Of a DNA stretch of 64,000 nt, positions 1 through 11,687 are shown piece after piece. The notes under the pieces were generated by a model. The model had not been told where the DNA came from, did no database searches, and was given only the letters and a program-made list of their open reading frames with translations. How positions within the stretch are numbered: the first letter of the stretch is position 1; the number at the start of each line of letters is the position of its first letter. Origin of the DNA: Pseudopithomyces maydicus (lineage: Eukaryota; Ascomycota; Dothideomycetes; Pleosporales; Didymosphaeriaceae). The stretch is taken from contig JANTUC010000017.1 in assembly GCA_026873275.1 (NCBI GenBank), forward strand, positions 992,001 to 1,056,000, in the 5' to 3' direction. Made by a program: the position numbers and the translations under genes.

Positions 1-1280
1 CAATGTCAGAGTAAGGGGTAGGGTCGAAACCGGGAATGCAGTCAATGTATCTCTGCGTCGCTTACCACGATCTTCTTGTCTTCTGGCCCCGAACAAAAGA
101 TCCATAGGTGGGCCCCTAAGAGCATTTCTTTGAGCTTAGTAATTGAAAAATCCACCAAGTAACCTATTTTTATAATGTCTGATCCATATTTACCCTATAA
201 TTGAGAGAAAAGGTACTATTTTTAATATCTTTTTGTCTATGTGACAATTTGCATTGCTTTTTTTTTCTGTCGTTACCTAAATTTGTGGGCCTTTCTCCAG
301 CAGAGCTATGTCTAAAGCTTCATTGTGGGTCTTGTAATTTGTGAAGTCTTGACTCTCAGCCCTCAAAGAACGAAAGTGTCTCGAGATGTGGTTAAGATAT
401 TTTACAACAACATCACCTGTAAAAGGAGATGTGGGATACTTGGAGGGAGAACTAGCCAGTTAAGAGCCCTATCACGATGATTTACCCAGTTGATTTAGGT
501 AGTATAATCACAGATACTGTCTAACATCTTACCGCCTTTTATATTCTGACCACTAGGCCTAAACTATTTACTATGCAAAAAGCTTTATGCAAGATTATTG
601 GAACATATAGTGTAACTTCATATAAAATTCACCGGGAGCAAATCATCTCGCCTTGTACTGGTTGAAGAAGATTAAGAAAACTCTGCCAGTCATTGCGGTG
701 ACACTGGGCAAATTTGTACTCATTGAACGCACGATGAAAGTAAGATTTAAAATGTAGAGTATGCATGTAGATGAATACATTGATAGGTCGTAAGGTCATC
801 TTCTTAAGTGCTTTGTTCGAAGTGCTGCTGGATGTATGCTCAGTCAGCTGTTGTTGTGATCATGCAGGGTTCAAGAACAGCTTTAATGGGTACCAAGAAA
901 CCGCCTCTCTATATCATCGCTGTACGCCATCCTATCATACATTTCAGGCGAAGTATATCTAAACAAACGCGTTCACAACTATGCATCTAAAGTTCCGAGT
1001 ATGGCTCTGAATAGTAAAGGGATCCAAACTTTGAAACGGCATTTCCATCGCGACACACTCCAATGGGTACAATGGTACGGTTTAGAACCCGTACACAACC
1101 TTGCTATCAAAAGCAGAGCTCACAGGTCCAGCCACATTCCTGTGTACGCGGCTGACATAACACGGCGAGTCGCCCATCCTACCCCGGATTCCCCGCACCT
1201 CGGTTCACCACACGCTTACCGGGGAACTTGTTAACCGTCGCGCGGCACCACCATATCGCCCTCGCGCCCACATGTAGTCC
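1..1280. other. Gene-free AT-rich leading segment
   Basis: I see no supportable gene. Roughly the first 1,000 bases are clearly more AT-rich than the following gene region and contain only short open frames with no recognisable family. The composition changes at about 1,100-1,250, just before the racemase gene. It could be an old RIP-degraded repeat or the promoter side of a gene lying to the left; a dinucleotide RIP index would tell. Confidence 0.5.
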
Positions 1281-1353
1281 CAATGCGATTCTCACCGCCA
1301 ATCCACGGCGCTCACCACCATTCACGCGAACCTCCCCTCGCACCAACGCAATC

Positions 1354-2620
1354 ATGGCAGACCAACCCCTCCCCTAACCGGCATCCGCGTCCTCGAGTTC
1401 GCCGGCCTGGCACCAGGTACATCCGCCCCGAACGCCCCCAGCGCATCGAAGAACCACCCGTATTAACCAATGGAAACCATATAGGTCCCTTCGCAGGCAT
1501 GCTCCTCGCCGACTACGGCGCCTCCGTCCTCCGCCTCGACCGCCCTACCTCAACACCAACCCCAACACCCACATCCGACCAACTCGTCCGCCGCAAATCC
1601 AGCCTAACCGTCGACCTCAAGTCCCCCTCCGCGCTCGCCCTCGTCAAAAAACTGCTCCCATCAGTCGACATCGTAATCGATCCGTTCCGCCCGGGCGTCC
1701 TCGAGAAACTGGGTCTCTGCCCCTCGACCGTCATGCTCAAGATCAACCCCCGCGTCATCGTTGCCCGCATGACGGGGTTCCGCCGCGACGGGAAGTACAG
1801 CATGATGGCGGGGCACGACATCAACTACATCGCTGTGAGCGGGGTGTTGAGTTTGTTCGGGCGGAAGGGCGAGAAGCCGTATCCGCCGGGCAACGTGGTG
1901 GGGGATTTTGCCGGGGGCGGCGCGATGTGCTTTTTGGGTATCTTGCTTGCGTTGTTGGCGCGGGAGCGCAGCGGGCAGGGGCAAGTCGTCGAGGCGAACA
2001 TGGTGGATGGGAGTGCGGTATTGGCGACGATGCCGCGGTTGGGGCTGAAGACGGAGGTGTGGAAGCGCGAGCGAGGGACGAACATGCTGGATGGGGGTGC
2101 GCCGTTTTACACGACGTATGAGACGAAGGATGGGAAGTATGTGGCTGTGGGGGCGATCGAGCCGCAGTTTTACGCAGAGTTGCTGAGGGGGATGGGGGTC
2201 AGGGCGGAGGATCTGCCCGGGGATCGCAATGTGAGGGGGGATTGGGGGAGGCTTACGGAGTATTTTGCGGGGGTATTCAAGGGGAAGTCGAGGGCGGAGT
2301 GGGAGGCGATTTTCGATGGGACGGATGCGTGTTGTACGCCGGTGTTTACGAATGCGGAGCTGGAGGCGCAGGGCTTTGACCAGAGACCTGCTGTCACGCT
2401 AAGATCGACGCCGGGGTATGCTGTGCAAGAAGGGGAATCTGGTCGGCCTGCTGCGGTGGGACAGGGTATCGGTATTGAGGGCAGTGGTTGGGAGGAGAAA
2501 GGGCTGGTCCCTGGCGCAGGCGGAGAGGAGACACTTGGGCAATGGCTCGGATGGACCAAAGGCCGGCAATACGACATCGAAAGCGGGGGGTTCGTGGTGA
2601 AAGACGCAGCGAAACTGTAG
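1354..2620 (+). CDS. Alpha-methylacyl-CoA racemase, peroxisomal (CoA-transferase family III), with an apparent 1-base frameshift near the start
   Basis: Racemises 2-methyl-branched acyl-CoAs so that peroxisomal beta-oxidation can proceed. Two exons are inferred: 1354-1416 and 1485-2620, intron 1417-1484 (gtacat...atatag), joining LAPG to PFAGM. The racemase-specific GHDINY motif (catalytic His), GDFAGGG (catalytic Asp) and AIEPQFY (catalytic Glu) are all present, so this is the racemase branch rather than a bacterial-type CoA-transferase. The protein ends in AKL, a peroxisomal PTS1 signal. About 399 residues, normal for the family. Oddity: the natural start at 1354 (MADQPLP) reaches a stop at 1375. 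The conserved LTGIRVLEFAGLAPG lies in the next frame, and one more C in the run at 1371-1374 would join them. No in-frame ATG serves the conserved frame upstream. Function is sure; the exact 5' structure is less so. Confidence 0.88.
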
Positions 2621-2700
2621 ACGCATTATGTAAATGCAATGGCTGTTCTCCAGCCAAAGTTGTTTGTACAAATACTGATACACCCAGAATATACACATGT

Positions 2701-3585
2701 TTACGGACCCCTCTTCCGCGCCTTGGGCTTCGCAGACTTCTTGCCTGCATTCCGCAGCTTCTTCCTCTCCTCGTTGAGCTTCCTCCGCGCCTGTGACCTC
2801 TTCCATGCTGTCCATCGGTCGCCGGGAACAAACTCCTTGACCTGCACGTTCGCCCGCTCCGCTGCGCGTCCAATATCCCAGTTGGCCTGGCGGAAGGCGT
2901 ATCCCTTGCCCATTGTCAGGGTCGCCGTATCCCGCACCGTCGCCGTGATGCTCGTCTCGTTAGCCTGGAGATCCGCAACCACGGCCTGGCCCTCGATCTT
3001 CTTGGGTTGCGGCTCGTTGCGAACGGCCACGAAACCTAGTCTTCGCCGACGCGCGGCATTCTGTGGGTAGGGGAGCTTGTCCTCCTTGTCGAGGGCGACG
3101 CCGATGTACTGTCGGTCCGGGTGCAGCGAGGGATCGCGGTAGTATCGCACGTAGCCGGACTCGGTGGCAAAGATGCAGTGATCACGGCCGAACTTGCAGT
3201 TCTCGCCGGGGAACCACGCGGTGCCGCGTTGGCGGAAGATGATGTTTCCTGGGATCACGTATTCCCCTACCAGCCGGACGATTAGCCTCAGACGTCCCTC
3301 TCATTCGCGGCGATGACAACGGCAGAACATACCACCAGCTTTCTTCGCACCCAATCGCTTTCCCGGTCCGTCTTTCGCACCGTTGGCTCGTCCCTGGGCC
3401 TGATGCGTCGCATGTCTTACGAAGGAGAGTGCCGGCGAAGGAGTGTGAGCGGCGGAGCCATTGGCGTGGCGGAGGACGTCGAGAACGCGTGGGGAGGCTG
3501 CGAGAGGCGACTGTGAGACTGCGCGGACGGGCGCAAATATCCGTGGGAGCAGCATGGCTGCTCTGATGAAATTGTCGTGCTGCAT
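2701..3585 (-). CDS. mrpl27: Mitochondrial large-subunit ribosomal protein bL27m
   Basis: A component of the mitochondrial 54S ribosomal subunit; L27 sits near the peptidyl-transferase centre. Two exons are inferred: 3585-3333 and 3266-2701, separated by a 66-nt intron (donor gtatgt, acceptor ctggtag). The split falls inside the L27 domain, between KRLGAKKAGG and EYVIPGNIIFRQRGT. The domain continues with WFPGENCKFGRDHCIFA, followed by a fungal C-terminal extension of about 120 residues that ends in a Lys/Arg-rich tail. The N-terminus is rich in Arg, Ser and Ala with few acidic residues, as expected for a mitochondrial presequence. ATG at 3585 gives about 272 residues; the in-frame ATG at 3555 is an equally good start. 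It is convergent with the racemase gene, the stop codons being only about 80 bases apart. Confidence 0.93.
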
Positions 3586-3898
3586 GCGTCGCCCTCAAGA
3601 AACTGAACATGCACGCCTTGGCGCTGGTGCGCTTCGGGACTAGCGCCAAATCGCGGCACCGTACCGTGCGATCGTCCTCCTCCCCGGCCTGCGGCATGAC
3701 GAAACGAACATCGACCCAGAAACATCACCGAGCTTGATTGAAGAAGCGGGGTACCTGCATGACGGACGTAATCCGCTCAACGTTGAATCGCGGTCCGCAT
3801 CACGAGATAGTTTGTGGTGTAGCAGATTCGGAGTGCACACGTATTGATGTCGTGAGACGGATGTCATTCGCTTGCTAATGGGTATTGTAGATTCCAAA

Positions 3899-4518
3899 TC
3901 AACTATATAATGCTGCAGGGTATTTTAAACGCCCGCTAAAACCATGATCGCGCCAGACAATGCCCAAAAAATAAAGAGATAAGAGACGAAAGAAGAGTCC
4001 GAGAAAGTTTCCCACCAGGGTCCGGTCAAGCGCGTAGACCTAATCGGGACCCTATGGGAATTGTGGTGCCGGGTACCAGAACCGCCGGTACCATGAGTAG
4101 TACGTTGATCATCGAATCGACTTTTTTGGCCATGTCTCGATCCGGGAATAACCAGAGGCTTTGGCGAATTTCGTCGCTTCTGGTGAGTGCGAGGTAGTGA
4201 TGCCAAGTGGAAGTCCCGTGCAGCTCACGAGCTGGAGAGGGGTTTGGATGTTGAAGCACTGGTCGACTTTGAAAACATGGCCAGTTTTAGCTGTCGGTAT
4301 GCTTCGATGGCAGCCTCCCTCTTCGCGGCATCCTCGTCAGAGAAAGACCGTAAACCTGAACTCCGATTTGGTATGGACGAGGTCCATGAAGCGATTGTTG
4401 ATGCTTGTCCAGATGAGAGGTAGGGATGAGAGGATGGTGGAGACCCCATCGAGGCTGTGTCTCGAGAGCTCTTGGAACTATTCGACGAGAGTCGATCGGA
4501 GGAAATAGTGGACGACAT
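3899..4518 (-). CDS. Hypothetical small membrane protein (uncertain gene model)
   Basis: A tentative three-exon gene: 4518-4229, 4179-4092 and 4039-3899, with introns of 49 nt (gtgagc...caccag) and about 52 nt (gtaccg...gattag). It would encode about 172 residues: a Ser/Thr-rich N-terminus, a charged segment (SDEDAAKREAAIEAYRQLK), then two hydrophobic stretches near the C-terminus (around INVLLM and GNFLGLFFRLLSLYFLGIVW). I do not recognise a family. A second donor choice 17 bases downstream also keeps the frame. Support is limited to coherent splicing and the amphipathic/hydrophobic pattern, so this may not be a real gene. Confidence 0.33.
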
Positions 4519-4524
4519 GGGCAA

Positions 4525-6948
4525 GAATAAGCGGAAGGCAGTGCTGCTGCGAGGGTATAAAATCTCGGTTTGTCCGGATGGAAGTGGGCGTTCATTTATT
4601 ATTATACCCTGGGGGCTAGAGATCTAGGCGTCGAAACACCACGAGGCCGCGACCGGCGACACACATGGAAAGTTGCCCCATCGCAAATATCGCACGGGCA
4701 TCGAATTGAGAACAGAGACAAATCGGCTATTATTGCTCATCGAGTCTACGGCAAGATTACAGATGTATGTACTGTAAGTGGAAAAAGCTAGAAAGGGCCA
4801 ATCAACACCGCGGTTCATTGCAGGGACCCCAGGACCACGAGGCCAAGGCACAATCATTTGACAAATCCGGGTCCTAAACAATGTGATGTTATGCGTCCGA
4901 GTGTGAAACGCCGCGGCGGCCACGCGCGGTGCGGGTTAGTATTTGAAATAGGTCTATATCGGCAAACCACGCTAACGAACCCTGACTGGCAGTAATCAAC
5001 GCCCATCGCACTATTCCTAGCCACCATGTACTTACACACCTTGTCCTTTTCGGTCCCATCTTGATTACGGAACATCTGCGATTCGCACGAAATGCCCTGT
5101 CGCCAAAGTATGCCTTCTGCAAAATCCCATCGCATGCATACCATCGCGATTGCAACATGATACGTCAGCATTAGAAGCTGTCATGGCATAGGGGTACCAG
5201 ACTATCTGTCTGTTACACGATTCCATAATCACTTCTAGACACGTCCGCTTGTTTAGCCTTGTGGATACCAGCAGTCTGCATTTAATCTGTAATGAACCAT
5301 GTTCCAAATATCTGACTCCTGTTGGGGACAAAACAACGAGCGACTGGTTCGTCCACCGATTCCCGGGAAAGCTTCCCAACCACCCAAGAGTGAGACAACC
5401 TCCGGGTATGCACCCGTGCATCCAACTATCGGCCATGTGCATTGCAGCCGGGCAGATGTTTCCACCACAACTCACCGCCAGTAGGCCAGACTGACTTGCG
5501 GCTCACCGAAGTTTACGCCTTGCTGCACGTCTCACCCTTTGGAGGTTTCACCTTCTGCACGGGGAGCCATCTGCATTTTTATTACTTCGTAAACAATATA
5601 TCCAAATCTACAGGTGACTCAGCGTCGCTGCAGGTGTCGCTTGGTGCACACGTCTTCACTGTTTTTGTTTTTCCTATGATTTGAGAAACATCCAAGGCAG
5701 CAATTCGAAGGCTGCATAATCCTCTGGGCAGCATGCATCTCCCAAGGCTTTGGGTAACATCGCCGAGTGCTCCAGGATGCGAGAAACAAAGTCTAATAGC
5801 TTTAAGCTCTTCTGTTCATCGACCGATGACCCTTCTGGCTGGTCTCGAGCACCCCTTTCGGGTTGTTTAAGGGGCATTTCGATAACATCGTCAATACACT
5901 TGGATCGATTCCTGGTGTGAATACGACCCCTATCCCTACGGTGCAGTCGACTCTCCTGCCTCGTTGAGAATTCCATTGATTCCATATCGTCGGTCGGAGG
6001 GAATCATCATCAACTGCACCGGACACTAGTCACTGGTCACTTCGGCTTTCCGAAGGCTAGGCCAAGCACAAATACAAAGCCCCGATGATACTAGCGAGCT
6101 CTGGATATCTATTATCGGGAAAGACCGCACAGGGGCGCTTTCACTATCGAGGCGGCGTAAAGCCCTCAGGCGCCGAAGCGTAATCACACATCGACTAAAC
6201 ATAATGGGGCAATGCCGAATTGGGAATTGATTCCAGAACACATCTTTAGACATGACACCATTGGAGCTCGTAACCCAATACAGGTATACGCGTCGGATGA
6301 CCGTAACGAGCAGCACTTCGCTCCAGCTCCTCGATCAAGAGCACTGGCACCTTATCTTTGTACTGGGTAAATTTCCTCACAACTACCCATGGAAAATCAC
6401 CCATACTTGCACGTCATCGCAAAGGCACACGACACTCGTGTGACTGCCCCACCACTCACCCACGGTTTTCAATTAGGCCTGGCCCGCACTTGTCATAGGA
6501 AACGATCCAATGCGCATCCTCCCGTTTGAAACGACAATCCCCAAACCGTGAACACATCTTCCAACGGCCACCATCTCACAGGCTGGAATTTCACATGTCT
6601 CACCGTTGCTCCCCCACCACATCTCACCACAGGAACCGCCAACCAACTTCTTCCCCACGTGAAAGAATTCCCACATCTGAATACAGCCGTACGTCTGAAC
6701 GACCGACCAAATCCCACACTCCCTGTGCGAATCCGCGAAAAGCGGTAGCCGGTTCCACCGGTCCCCCAACCTCCACGCTCCCCACCGCCCACCGAGTGGG
6801 TATGGGCCCGCACAGCCGTGCAACAAAGGCAAGTGCGCACTATGTATAGCCCAGGGTGGCGCGTCGACCTGGGCGTGGGCACCTGCTCGGAGCACCGTTC
6901 CCTCCTACGCACCCTGTACTTCGAAGTGACTCACCTGCGGCACCGAGT
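4525..6948. other. Gene-poor interval
   Basis: About 2.4 kb without a gene I can support. Several open frames of 80-140 codons exist on both strands (for example 5065-5475 and 5674-5985 on the minus strand), but they overlap one another, show no domain or splice-linked continuation and have Cys/His/Arg-heavy shadow-like composition. A degraded gene around 5,674-6,316 on the minus strand cannot be excluded. Confidence 0.45.
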
Positions 6949-8299
6949 ATGCGCGAGAACCCGAGCTGGATCATCGTGTCGCAGAAGGCGGCTGCGGACA
7001 TCAGCACGCAGGCCTTGATACCCGCGGTGGTGTTGACGTGTTTCTCGACGGCGACGGTGGGGCTGAGGTGGTGGTCGAGGGTGAGGATTTCCGGGCTGTG
7101 GGGGGTCGAGGATGTGGTTGTTACGGTGGCGTTGGTGAGTAAGGGTTGTGCTGTGCGGTGATGGGGCTGATGGGGGTAGGTTTGTTCGATGGCGTTTACG
7201 GGGATTATAGGGGGAGGTGGGTTGCTCCATGGATACTGATGTATACTACAGTTTTTATTAACGGAGTGCATCAGAGTATTCGATCGACGTATCAACTAGC
7301 ACGAACAAGGAAACCAAAGCAAAGCTCTTCGTCACAATCATGAAGGTATACATACCCTCCCCGCAACTTCCCCGCCCCCTGACTAACCTACCAAGCTCAT
7401 GTTCGCCGGCTCCATCTTCTACTTCCTAGCCGTCAACTTAATCCGCTTCTCCATCCTCTTCCAATACCACCGCATCTTTCGACACATCGCCCCCTTCCGC
7501 TTCTGCATCTACGCCATGTTCGTTGTCACTCTCGGCGCAACCGCCTGGGGTGTCTTCGGCATCGTGTTTCTATGCGACCCGATTCACAAGTACTGGCACG
7601 GCCGGTATCCGGGGAAGTGCATGGATGCGGAGGAGCACTTTTGGAGTTGCTCGTTGATTGGGATTATCTTGGATTGCTTGATATGGGTGATGCCCATGCC
7701 GATGCTGAGTGCGTTGAAGTTGGGGAGGAGGGCGAAGATTGGGTTGCTGGTGCCGTTTGGGCTGGGGTTGTTGTAAGTGTTAAGTGCTTCTGGATGGTGG
7801 TCGGAGAGGAGAGACGCATTGGCTGAATGGTACAGTGTGTGTATTGTTTCGATCATGCGGATCGTCCACGTGCATGGTGCAGCGGAGAAGGGAGATGTGA
7901 GCAGTAAGTGATCCTCTCCTATGAATTGCTTCTACGGCTTCTCCTCCCAAGGCCTTTTTTAATGCTTTGCAAAACTCATAACTAACTGATTATCATCAAC
8001 ACATAGAATCTGGAACATATGCTGCCATCTGGTCTACAGCCGAGGTCAACGTTGCCATCATGTGCTCTTCGCTGCTCGTGATGAAACCACTCCTTGCTAA
8101 AATCATCCCCAGCTCGGGTAAGAGCGAGAGAGCCACAACTTTCACAGAAGACAGCGGTATCAGGCGAATGATGAGTATTTCCACGATGGAGGAATCAATC
8201 GCAGGGACGGAGGAGGTGCCGGAGGCGAGGTGTGAAGCATGGGCTTGGTCAGATAGAGATGGCGCTGTCGACGAGGACAAGGACGATAGAAGCGAGTAG
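6949..8299 (+). CDS. Rhodopsin-domain integral membrane protein (Pth11-like, no CFEM)
   Basis: A seven-helix fungal membrane protein of the rhodopsin-domain family that includes Pth11-type receptors; ligand unknown. Six exons are inferred from consensus splice sites with perfect phase: 6949-7134, 7180-7216, 7275-7345, 7396-7772, 7836-7903 and 8007-8299, giving 343 residues. Family landmarks: GLRWWSRVRISG followed by WGVEDVVV in helix 2; AGSIFYFLAVNLIRFSILF then YHRIF; the Cys-containing loop (FLCDPIHKYW, then GKCMDAEEHFWSCS); the LDCLIWVMPMPML helix; and the final GTYAAIWSTAEVNVAIMCSS helix. The C-terminal tail, about 70 residues, is acidic and Ser-rich. Exon 2 is only 37 nt. It is the first of three members of this family in the window. 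Confidence 0.85.
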
Positions 8300-8781
8300 A
8301 GTTGCATCCATATTATTCCCATCTTAAAGCCTTCCAATCCATTCAAATCGCATTGCAAGTCTTGAATCCCAGCACTCTGTATCTCCTCAGCACGATAGCA
8401 TAGCTTGAGCACAGACCGCGCACAGACCACCAGTGTGGAGCTCCAGCCGGCGTCATTCTGCTCCAGCACCTGCTTGGCCAGCCATCACCTCGACCCGCGA
8501 GCTACTACCTCGACCACCCCGACCCGTTGCCGTTGCATGCTTGGTTTACGGCCGCGCCTCCGCCCCCGCCCCTCCCTCCTCGACCTCGTGCGCAAGACCA
8601 ACCCAGACGACCCGTTGCCCCCCGCCCGGCGACCTCTCACGCAGACGACGCTCACCCCAAGCTCGTGCCGCTGCCCCAGAGCCCGGTGCTCCTCCCACTC
8701 GACGTTCACGACGACGTTGAGACCCCGCCGCCTTATTCGCCTGCAGAGATTGTGGAAGAGAAAGAGACTATTGTAGAAAAG
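8300..8781 (+). other. Leader/intergenic segment with an open frame in phase with vma1
   Basis: Between the rhodopsin gene and vma1. The plus-strand frame is open from 8527 to 8781 and runs in phase into the proposed vma1 start at 8782. Translated, it is Pro-rich with a PPPYSP motif and an acidic VEEKET stretch. V-ATPase A subunits normally have no such extension, so I treat it as 5' leader, or as a remnant or uncalled exon of another gene. Confidence 0.4.
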
Positions 8782-11120
8782 ATGCCGCCTGTGAGTATTG
8801 TGTGGAGGGGCTTGTTGCGGGTAGGGTAATGGCTGACGAGGTGGCGTGTAGAAGCAGCAGAAGAAGGCCGACGATGATGAGCAGACAGGTACGTTGATGG
8901 CTGTGTTCTGGAGTGAGGTGTACGATGGCGATGCTAACTGTTTGGTGCAGGACGGGTCTTCTCCGTCTCCGGGTACGTCACCGCAACGACCACCTGTCGC
9001 AACATGTACTGATATGCCAAAGACCCGTCATCGTCGCCGCAGACATGATTGGATGTGCTATGTACGAGCTCGTATGTGCATCCAGGCCCGTGAAAGGCCC
9101 TCGAATACTGATAAAGTGCAGGTCCGTGTCGGTCACGACAACCTCGTCGGTGAGGTTATTCGAATCGAGGCCGACAAGGCCACCATCCAGGTTTACGAAG
9201 AGACGGGTACAGTCTATGCGTTCTGGTCTATAATCTAGGCTAATCGTTACACAGCTGGTGTGACTGTTGGTGACCCAGTGGTCAGGACAGGCAAGCCGCT
9301 CTCCGTCGAGCTCGGCCCCGGTCTCATGGAAACCATCTATGACGGTATCCAGCGCCCACTCAAGAGTATCTCCGACAACTCCAACAGCATCTACATCCCC
9401 CGTGGAATCGATATCCCCGCTCTCGACCGCACGAAGAAGTGGGACTTCACCCCCGGCAAGTACAAGGTCGGAGACCACATCACTGGCGGTGATGTGTTCG
9501 GCAGCGTTGTCGAGAACAGCTTGCTCAGCGACCACAAGATCCTGCTCCCTCCTCGCGCCAAGGGTACCATCACCCGCATCGCAGACAAGGGCCAGTACAC
9601 CGTGGACGAGAAGATCCTGGAGCTCGACTTCAACGGCACCAAGACCGAGTACAGCATGATGCACCCGTGGCCCGTCCGTGTGCCGCGTCCCAGTTCCGAG
9701 AAGCTTTCGTCCGACCGACCCCTTATCGTCGGCCAGCGTGTGCTCGACGCTCTTTTCCCCAGTGTCCAGGGTGGTACCGTGTGCATTCCCGGTGCTTTCG
9801 GATGCGGCAAGACTGTCATTAGTCAGTCTCTGTCCAAGTTCTCCAACTCGGACATTATTGTCTATGTCGGGTACGTGGAGATCTAAGCAACGAGCTGCGC
9901 GATGCCGATGCTGACTGTTTTGTAGATGCGGTGAACGCGGTAACGAGATGGCTGAGGTGTTGATGGATTTCCCCGAGCTTACCATTGATGTCAACGGCAA
10001 GAAGGAGCCTATCATGAAGCGTACCACGCTCATTGCCAACACATCGAACATGCCTGTGGCCGCCCGAGAGGCTTCCATCTACACAGGAAGTACGTGGTTG
10101 TTACCTGATGTTTTGTGGTGTTTACTGACTTGATTCTAGTCACGGTTGCTGAATATTTCCGTGACCAGGGTAAGGACGTCGCCATGATGGCTGACTCGTC
10201 GTCGCGATGGGCTGAGGCTCTCCGTGAGATTTCCGGTCGTCTCGGAGAGATGCCTGCTGATCAGGGTTTCCCCGCCTACTTGGGTGCTAAGCTTGCGTCT
10301 TTCTACGAGCGTGCCGGTCGCGTCACTGCGCTCGGTAGCCCCGAACGCCACGGCAGTGTCAGTATCGTCGGCGCTGTCAGCCCTCCGGGTGGTGATTTCT
10401 CGGACCCGGTCACGACATCTACGCTCAACATTGTGCAAGTCTTCTGGGGTCTCGACAAGAAGCTCGCGCAGAGGAAACACTTCCCGTCGGTCAACACGGG
10501 TCTCAGTTACAGCAAGTACACAACACCGCTGGACAAGTACTACGCGCAGAACAACCCAGAGTTCCCCCGTCTGCGCGACCGCATCAAGGAGCTTCTCACG
10601 ACGTCGGAAGATCTGGACCAGGTCGTGCAGCTTGTGGGTAAATCTGCCCTGGGCGACGGCGACAAGATCACGTTGGACGTGGCTACACTGCTCAAGGAGG
10701 ACTTCCTCCAGCAGAACGGATACTCGGACTACGACCAGTTCTGCCCGCTGTGGAAGACGGAATGGATGATGAAGAACATGATGGCGTTCCACGACGAGGC
10801 ACAGAAGGCAGTTGCACAGGGCCACCCGTGGGCCAAGATCCGCGAGAGCACATCAGACATCCAGAGCAACCTGCGCAGCATGAAGTTTGAGCTGCCTAGC
10901 GAGGGCGAGGAGGCGGTTACGAAGAAGGTACGTGGCACAATCCTACAGCTGCAGCACAAGACGCTGGGCACGGTCGAGCTTAGCGACGCGCATGCCCGGC
11001 GGTGTGTTGTGAAGGGCGAGGGGTGATCAGTGAAGAACTTTGCTAACACATGTGTGTGTCTAGTACGAGGAGCTCCTCCAGCGGATGACGGACAAGTTTG
11101 CGTCGGTGACAGACGAGTAA
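8782..11120 (+). CDS. vma1: V-type proton ATPase catalytic subunit A
   Basis: The ATP-hydrolysing A subunit of the V1 sector of the vacuolar/endosomal proton pump. Nine exons are inferred: 8782-8790, 8852-8888, 8951-8972, 9023-9071, 9122-9206, 9255-9870, 9926-10089, 10140-10927 and 11064-11120. All junctions have GT..AG ends and keep the frame. Landmarks in order: the N-terminal barrel (GRVFSVSG-PVIVAADMIG), the Walker A loop GAFGCGKT, the Walker B region around MMADSSSRWAEALREISGRL, SPERHGSVSIVGAVSPPGGD, and the C-terminal helical domain ending in KFASVTDE. Length is about 610 residues. The GCGERGNE segment follows Walker A directly, so there is no VDE-type intein as found in baker's yeast. 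The first coding exon holds only three codons (MPP). The last intron (136 nt) stays open to 11026 if retained. Confidence 0.96.
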
Positions 11121-11687
11121 GGGAGGGGAGGACGTGTATTGCATAGCGTGTTTCTGGTGGACATAGATTGCTCTCTGTACATGAACAAATGTTGATGCCT
11201 ATTTTGGCTGACGACGCTTTCACATGAGCGGGCCGTGTGACGTACATACGTACTGGGGGGCGACCGGGCCTGGGCTGCACACTGCGGGCGGGATGCCAGG
11301 CGCAATGGGGTAGCCTGTGTGTGTTTGTCGCATCGACCAGAAATAATGGCTGGCAAATGGTGTGTCTGAAGCACGTTATATACTGTATACCGTACAGTGT
11401 CCAGATGTGGAGGCATGCACATGGGATGGCTGCAGCCCTAGAGAATGCTGGGCGGGCTGGGGCTGTGACCGGGGGGGGGCGGCTGTGCCACAGTGGCGCG
11501 CACCCTTGTCTGGTGTCTGGCAGCTACGACACACTCCATACGCAAACCACGGGCCTGCGCGCTCAAGACGTCAAACACCCCCGAGTCTCCCCCACAACCC
11601 CTTATAAACCACCAGCGCGCCCAGCCCACCTTGCTGCGAGCACGCTCCTCTACGCCCCCGAACACCTTACCACCCGTCCATATCAAT
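11121..11687 (+). promoter_or_regulatory. vma1-vps1 intergenic region
   Basis: A spacer of 567 bases between the vma1 stop and the vps1 start. It contains a short G-run (11471-11478) and a CT-rich stretch with a possible TATA-like element (cccttataaa) about 90 bases upstream of the vps1 ATG. No gene is seen. Confidence 0.4.
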
